This document shows positions 62,169 to 64,000 of a stretch of DNA of 64,000 nucleotides, in pieces. The position numbers and the translations under genes are program-made. Source of the stretch: Paenibacillus massiliensis 2301065 = DSM 16942 (GTDB taxonomy: Bacteria > Bacillota > Bacilli > Paenibacillales > Paenibacillaceae); the NCBI RefSeq assembly GCF_000377505.1, contig NZ_KB898191.1, positions 248,001-312,000 of the forward strand, read 5' to 3'. The notes under the pieces were generated by a model. The model was given only the letters and a program-made list of their open reading frames with translations, did no database searches and had not been told where the DNA came from. Positions within the stretch are counted from its first letter, which is position 1. Each line of letters opens with the position of its first letter.

Positions 62169-62869
62169 TTATTCACTACCAGCTTGTATCCAACTCCACG
62201 AATGGAATCAATATGAACGGACTCAGGGTCCAGCTCCAGCTTCTTGCGCAAAGAGCTTACGTGAACGTCTACCGTCCGTTGACCTCCAATATAGTCGAAG
62301 CCCCATACGGCATTCATCAGATCATCTCTCGTTAGCACAACTCCGGGCTTCTTGGACAAATACAGCAAGACCTCGAATTCCTTCGGTCTCAAATGAATCT
62401 GCTGTCCACCGAGAATGACCTCATACTTCTCAGGATAGATCTCCAGCTCGCCCAGCGCGATGCGGGACTCCTCAGTCTGCTCACTTGTCAAGACCTCATC
62501 ACCTGAGGTACGGCGCAGCACTGCGTCCACTCTGGCCAGCAGCTCGGATACCCCAAACGGCTTCGTAATGTAATCATCTGCTCCCGACTTCAGTCCCTGA
62601 ACGACCTCAGCTTCACCATTTTTGGCCGTCAAAATAATGATCGGGGTCGTAATGCCTCTGCTTCTCAGCTTACTCAGAATATCCAAGCCATTCATTCCAG
62701 GAAGCATCAGATCCAGCAATATAAGATCGAAGGACTCCGTAGAAGCCTGTTCATAGCCAGCTGTACCATGATCTACTGCCTCTACCTCATAGCCCTCCTG
62801 TGTCAAATTATACGTAAGCAATCTCGCGAGCGTTGGCTCGTCCTCGATAACCAATAGGCGTTGTGCCAT
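62141..62869 (-). CDS. phoP: Phosphate response regulator PhoP
   Basis: 242 residues from ATG 62869 with GGAGGATTTC; the ATG at 62884 is part of that site. OmpR family: receiver with Asp53 in LLDLMLPGMNG, LTAKNG and YITKPFG, followed by a winged helix ending GVGYKLVV. The partner kinase gene is upstream, not downstream, with 154 bp between them that hold a Pho box, so PhoP probably drives its own gene. It activates pst and other phosphate genes. Confidence 0.93.
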   Translation of the reverse strand: MAQRLLVIEDEPTLARLLTYNLTQEGYEVEAVDHGTAGYEQASTESFDLILLDLMLPGMNGLDILSKLRSRGITTPIIILTAKNGEAEVVQGLKSGADDYITKPFGVSELLARVDAVLRRTSGDEVLTSEQTEESRIALGELEIYPEKYEVILGGQQIHLRPKEFEVLLYLSKKPGVVLTRDDLMNAVWGFDYIGGQRTVDVHVSSLRKKLELDPESVHIDSIRGVGYKLVVNKKRASQSFV

Positions 62870-62970
62870 TATGAAATCCTCCATTCCACAGTATGAACTT
62901 CATTTAGTTGAAACTCATCTGCAACCTCGTCTGCAAGCCATATCCCATGCTCACGATTCGCACATCCATC

Positions 62971-63002
62971 ATTCTATCACGGCATTGTTAACGGAGTGTA
63001 AA
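62971..63002 (-). promoter_or_regulatory. PhoP-box promoter of phoP
   Basis: TTTACA (63002-62997), 5 bp, TTAACA (62991-62986) on the minus strand, identical in words and spacing to the pstB boxes, with a -10-like TAGAAT at 62976-62971. Confidence 0.7.
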
Positions 63003-63023
63003 AGTTATTATGCAACTGTCTAC

Positions 63024-64000
63024 CTATTCCTGATGCTGAATCACAGGAAGCTCTACACTAAAGGTACTACCTATTCCCAGCTCACTTTCGACCGTGACCG
63101 TACCGCGATGCAGCTCCACCAAATGCTTGACGATGGATAATCCCAGACCTGTACCCCCGGAATTACGTGAGCGGCCTTTATCCACACGGTAGAAGCGCTC
63201 GAAGATGCGCGGCACATCCTTCTTCGGTATTCCAATTCCCGTATCGCTTACTGCCACAATCACTTTCTCTGGCTCATCATCTGTCGGTATGGAAGTCACC
63301 TTCAGACGAACACTTCCACCCTCCAGCGTGTAGTTAATGCTGTTGGAGAGGAGATTCAGGAAAATTTGCTTCAGCTTGTCCTCATCAGCCTCAATGAATA
63401 GCTCCTCTGGCACATCCAAATGAAGGGAAATACGCTTTTTCTCTGCTACTTTATCTAGCGTGTCTGATAGCATCTCAAAAAATGTAGACAGATGTACAGG
63501 TGAACATTCCAATGGTGAGCGCTTCGATTCGATTTTAGACAGCTCAAGAATATCACCAATCAGTCGATTCAGTCGCTCACTCTCGTCATAGATAATTTGT
63601 AAGAAGGAGCGTGCCGTCTCCTCATCCTTCACACCACCGCTAAGCAGCGTCTCAGCGAAGCCCTTGACCGCCGCAATAGGCGTCTTCAGCTCATGCGATA
63701 CATTCGCAACGAATTCGCTTCGCATGTTCTCAAGTCGGCGAATAGCAGTGACATCCTGCAGCAGAAACAGCATCCCTCGCTCGACACCATCGTTGCCAGC
63801 CATAGGTACACCATCCATAAGCAGTAGCCTTTCTTTCGGATGATAGACACTAACCTCACTGCGGAGCATCTCCATGCTGTTGATACCTTCCTCTACCAGC
63901 TTGGTTAGCTCATAATGCTTGCGTAGCTCCTGAAACGGCTTTCCCGTCAATCGCTGGCTGCTGATACCCAGCATCCGCTCTGTCTCCCGATTCACCAGCG
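63024..64000 (-). CDS. phoR: Phosphate sensor histidine kinase PhoR (PnpS), N-terminus cut by window edge
   Basis: 325 residues are inside the window; the frame is open to the edge, so the membrane part lies outside. A PAS domain (ALVNRETERMLG to FLLQDVTAIRRLE) is followed by HisKA with NVSHELKTPIAAVKGFAETL, N-box LKQIFLNLLSNSINYT, and G-boxes SDTGIGIPKKDVPRIFERFYR and GGTGLGLSIVKH. This is the normal PhoR arrangement. It is transcribed before phoP, whereas in B. subtilis phoP comes first. Confidence 0.93.
   Translation of the reverse strand, partial: LVNRETERMLGISSQRLTGKPFQELRKHYELTKLVEEGINSMEMLRSEVSVYHPKERLLLMDGVPMAGNDGVERGMLFLLQDVTAIRRLENMRSEFVANVSHELKTPIAAVKGFAETLLSGGVKDEETARSFLQIIYDESERLNRLIGDILELSKIESKRSPLECSPVHLSTFFEMLSDTLDKVAEKKRISLHLDVPEELFIEADEDKLKQIFLNLLSNSINYTLEGGSVRLKVTSIPTDDEPEKVIVAVSDTGIGIPKKDVPRIFERFYRVDKGRSRNSGGTGLGLSIVKHLVELHRGTVTVESELGIGSTFSVELPVIQHQE

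Overview
The window looks like a Paenibacillus-type chromosome: a spore-forming, motile, plant-polysaccharide-degrading member of the Bacillota. The evidence is an alpha/beta-type SASP, a YtaF-like sporulation membrane protein, SLH-anchored surface protein, LplB/LplC-type carbohydrate ABC importers with a Cache-AraC regulator, chemoreceptors, and the polA-mutM-ytaF-coaE-nrdR gene order shared with Bacillus relatives. No plasmid, prophage, insertion sequence or CRISPR array was seen.

Layout. 1-3.7 kb: the first 1185 residues of a secreted S8 (subtilisin-like) protease whose promoter carries a near-perfect Fur box. 4.1-6.3 kb: a short KdpD-like kinase with a KdpE-like regulator, without kdpFABC. 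6.5-8.0 kb: a divergent HxlR regulator and DsbA/SpxH-like thiol protein. 8.2-11.7 kb: tRNA-Leu, an acetolactate synthase large subunit followed by a flavin reductase-like and a hemerythrin-like protein, and a 55-residue protein. 11.8-27.2 kb: a pectin/rhamnogalacturonan-oligosaccharide locus. Ten genes run on the minus strand (permease, YesL-like, two paralogous solute-binding lipoproteins, GH105, GH28, esterase, pectinesterase, small membrane protein, GH43). The second permease is divergent, and a Cache-AraC regulator faces it. None of the enzymes has a signal peptide, so the design is import first, then cytoplasmic breakdown. CcpA (cre) sites lie between the permeases and on the regulator's promoter.

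27.8-31.0 kb: MarR regulator, nitroreductase, antibiotic-biosynthesis-monooxygenase-like protein, oxalate decarboxylase-like bicupin, tRNA-Lys. 31.3-38.5 kb: a 1616-residue PHP/LamG/SLH surface protein and a transmembrane chemoreceptor. 38.8-47.0 kb: small regulator-target pairs (MarR with NmrA-like reductase; hydrolase with MarR; MFS transporter with LysR), a DUF368 lipid-carrier transporter, a small membrane protein and a tRNA-dihydrouridine synthase. 47.2-51.3 kb: a Fur-controlled ferric-siderophore ABC importer, visibly richer in A+T. 51.5-58.3 kb: tRNA-Ala, nrdR, SASP, lytic transglycosylase, coaE, ytaF, mutM, polA. 58.4-64 kb: a headless kinase-like ORF and the phosphate-response block phoU, pstB, a soluble chemoreceptor, phoP and the 3' part of phoR.

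Regulatory logic that can be read directly: two Fur promoters (protease, iron importer), two PhoP-box promoters (pstB-phoU and phoP) with exact 11-bp phasing, two cre sites on the pectin locus, and strong palindromes next to three of the small regulators. The most interesting items are the fully cytoplasmic pectin operon with doubled binding proteins and hairpins between cistrons, the Fur-controlled protease, the unusual lid sequence in the oxalate decarboxylase homologue, and the rearranged pho block.
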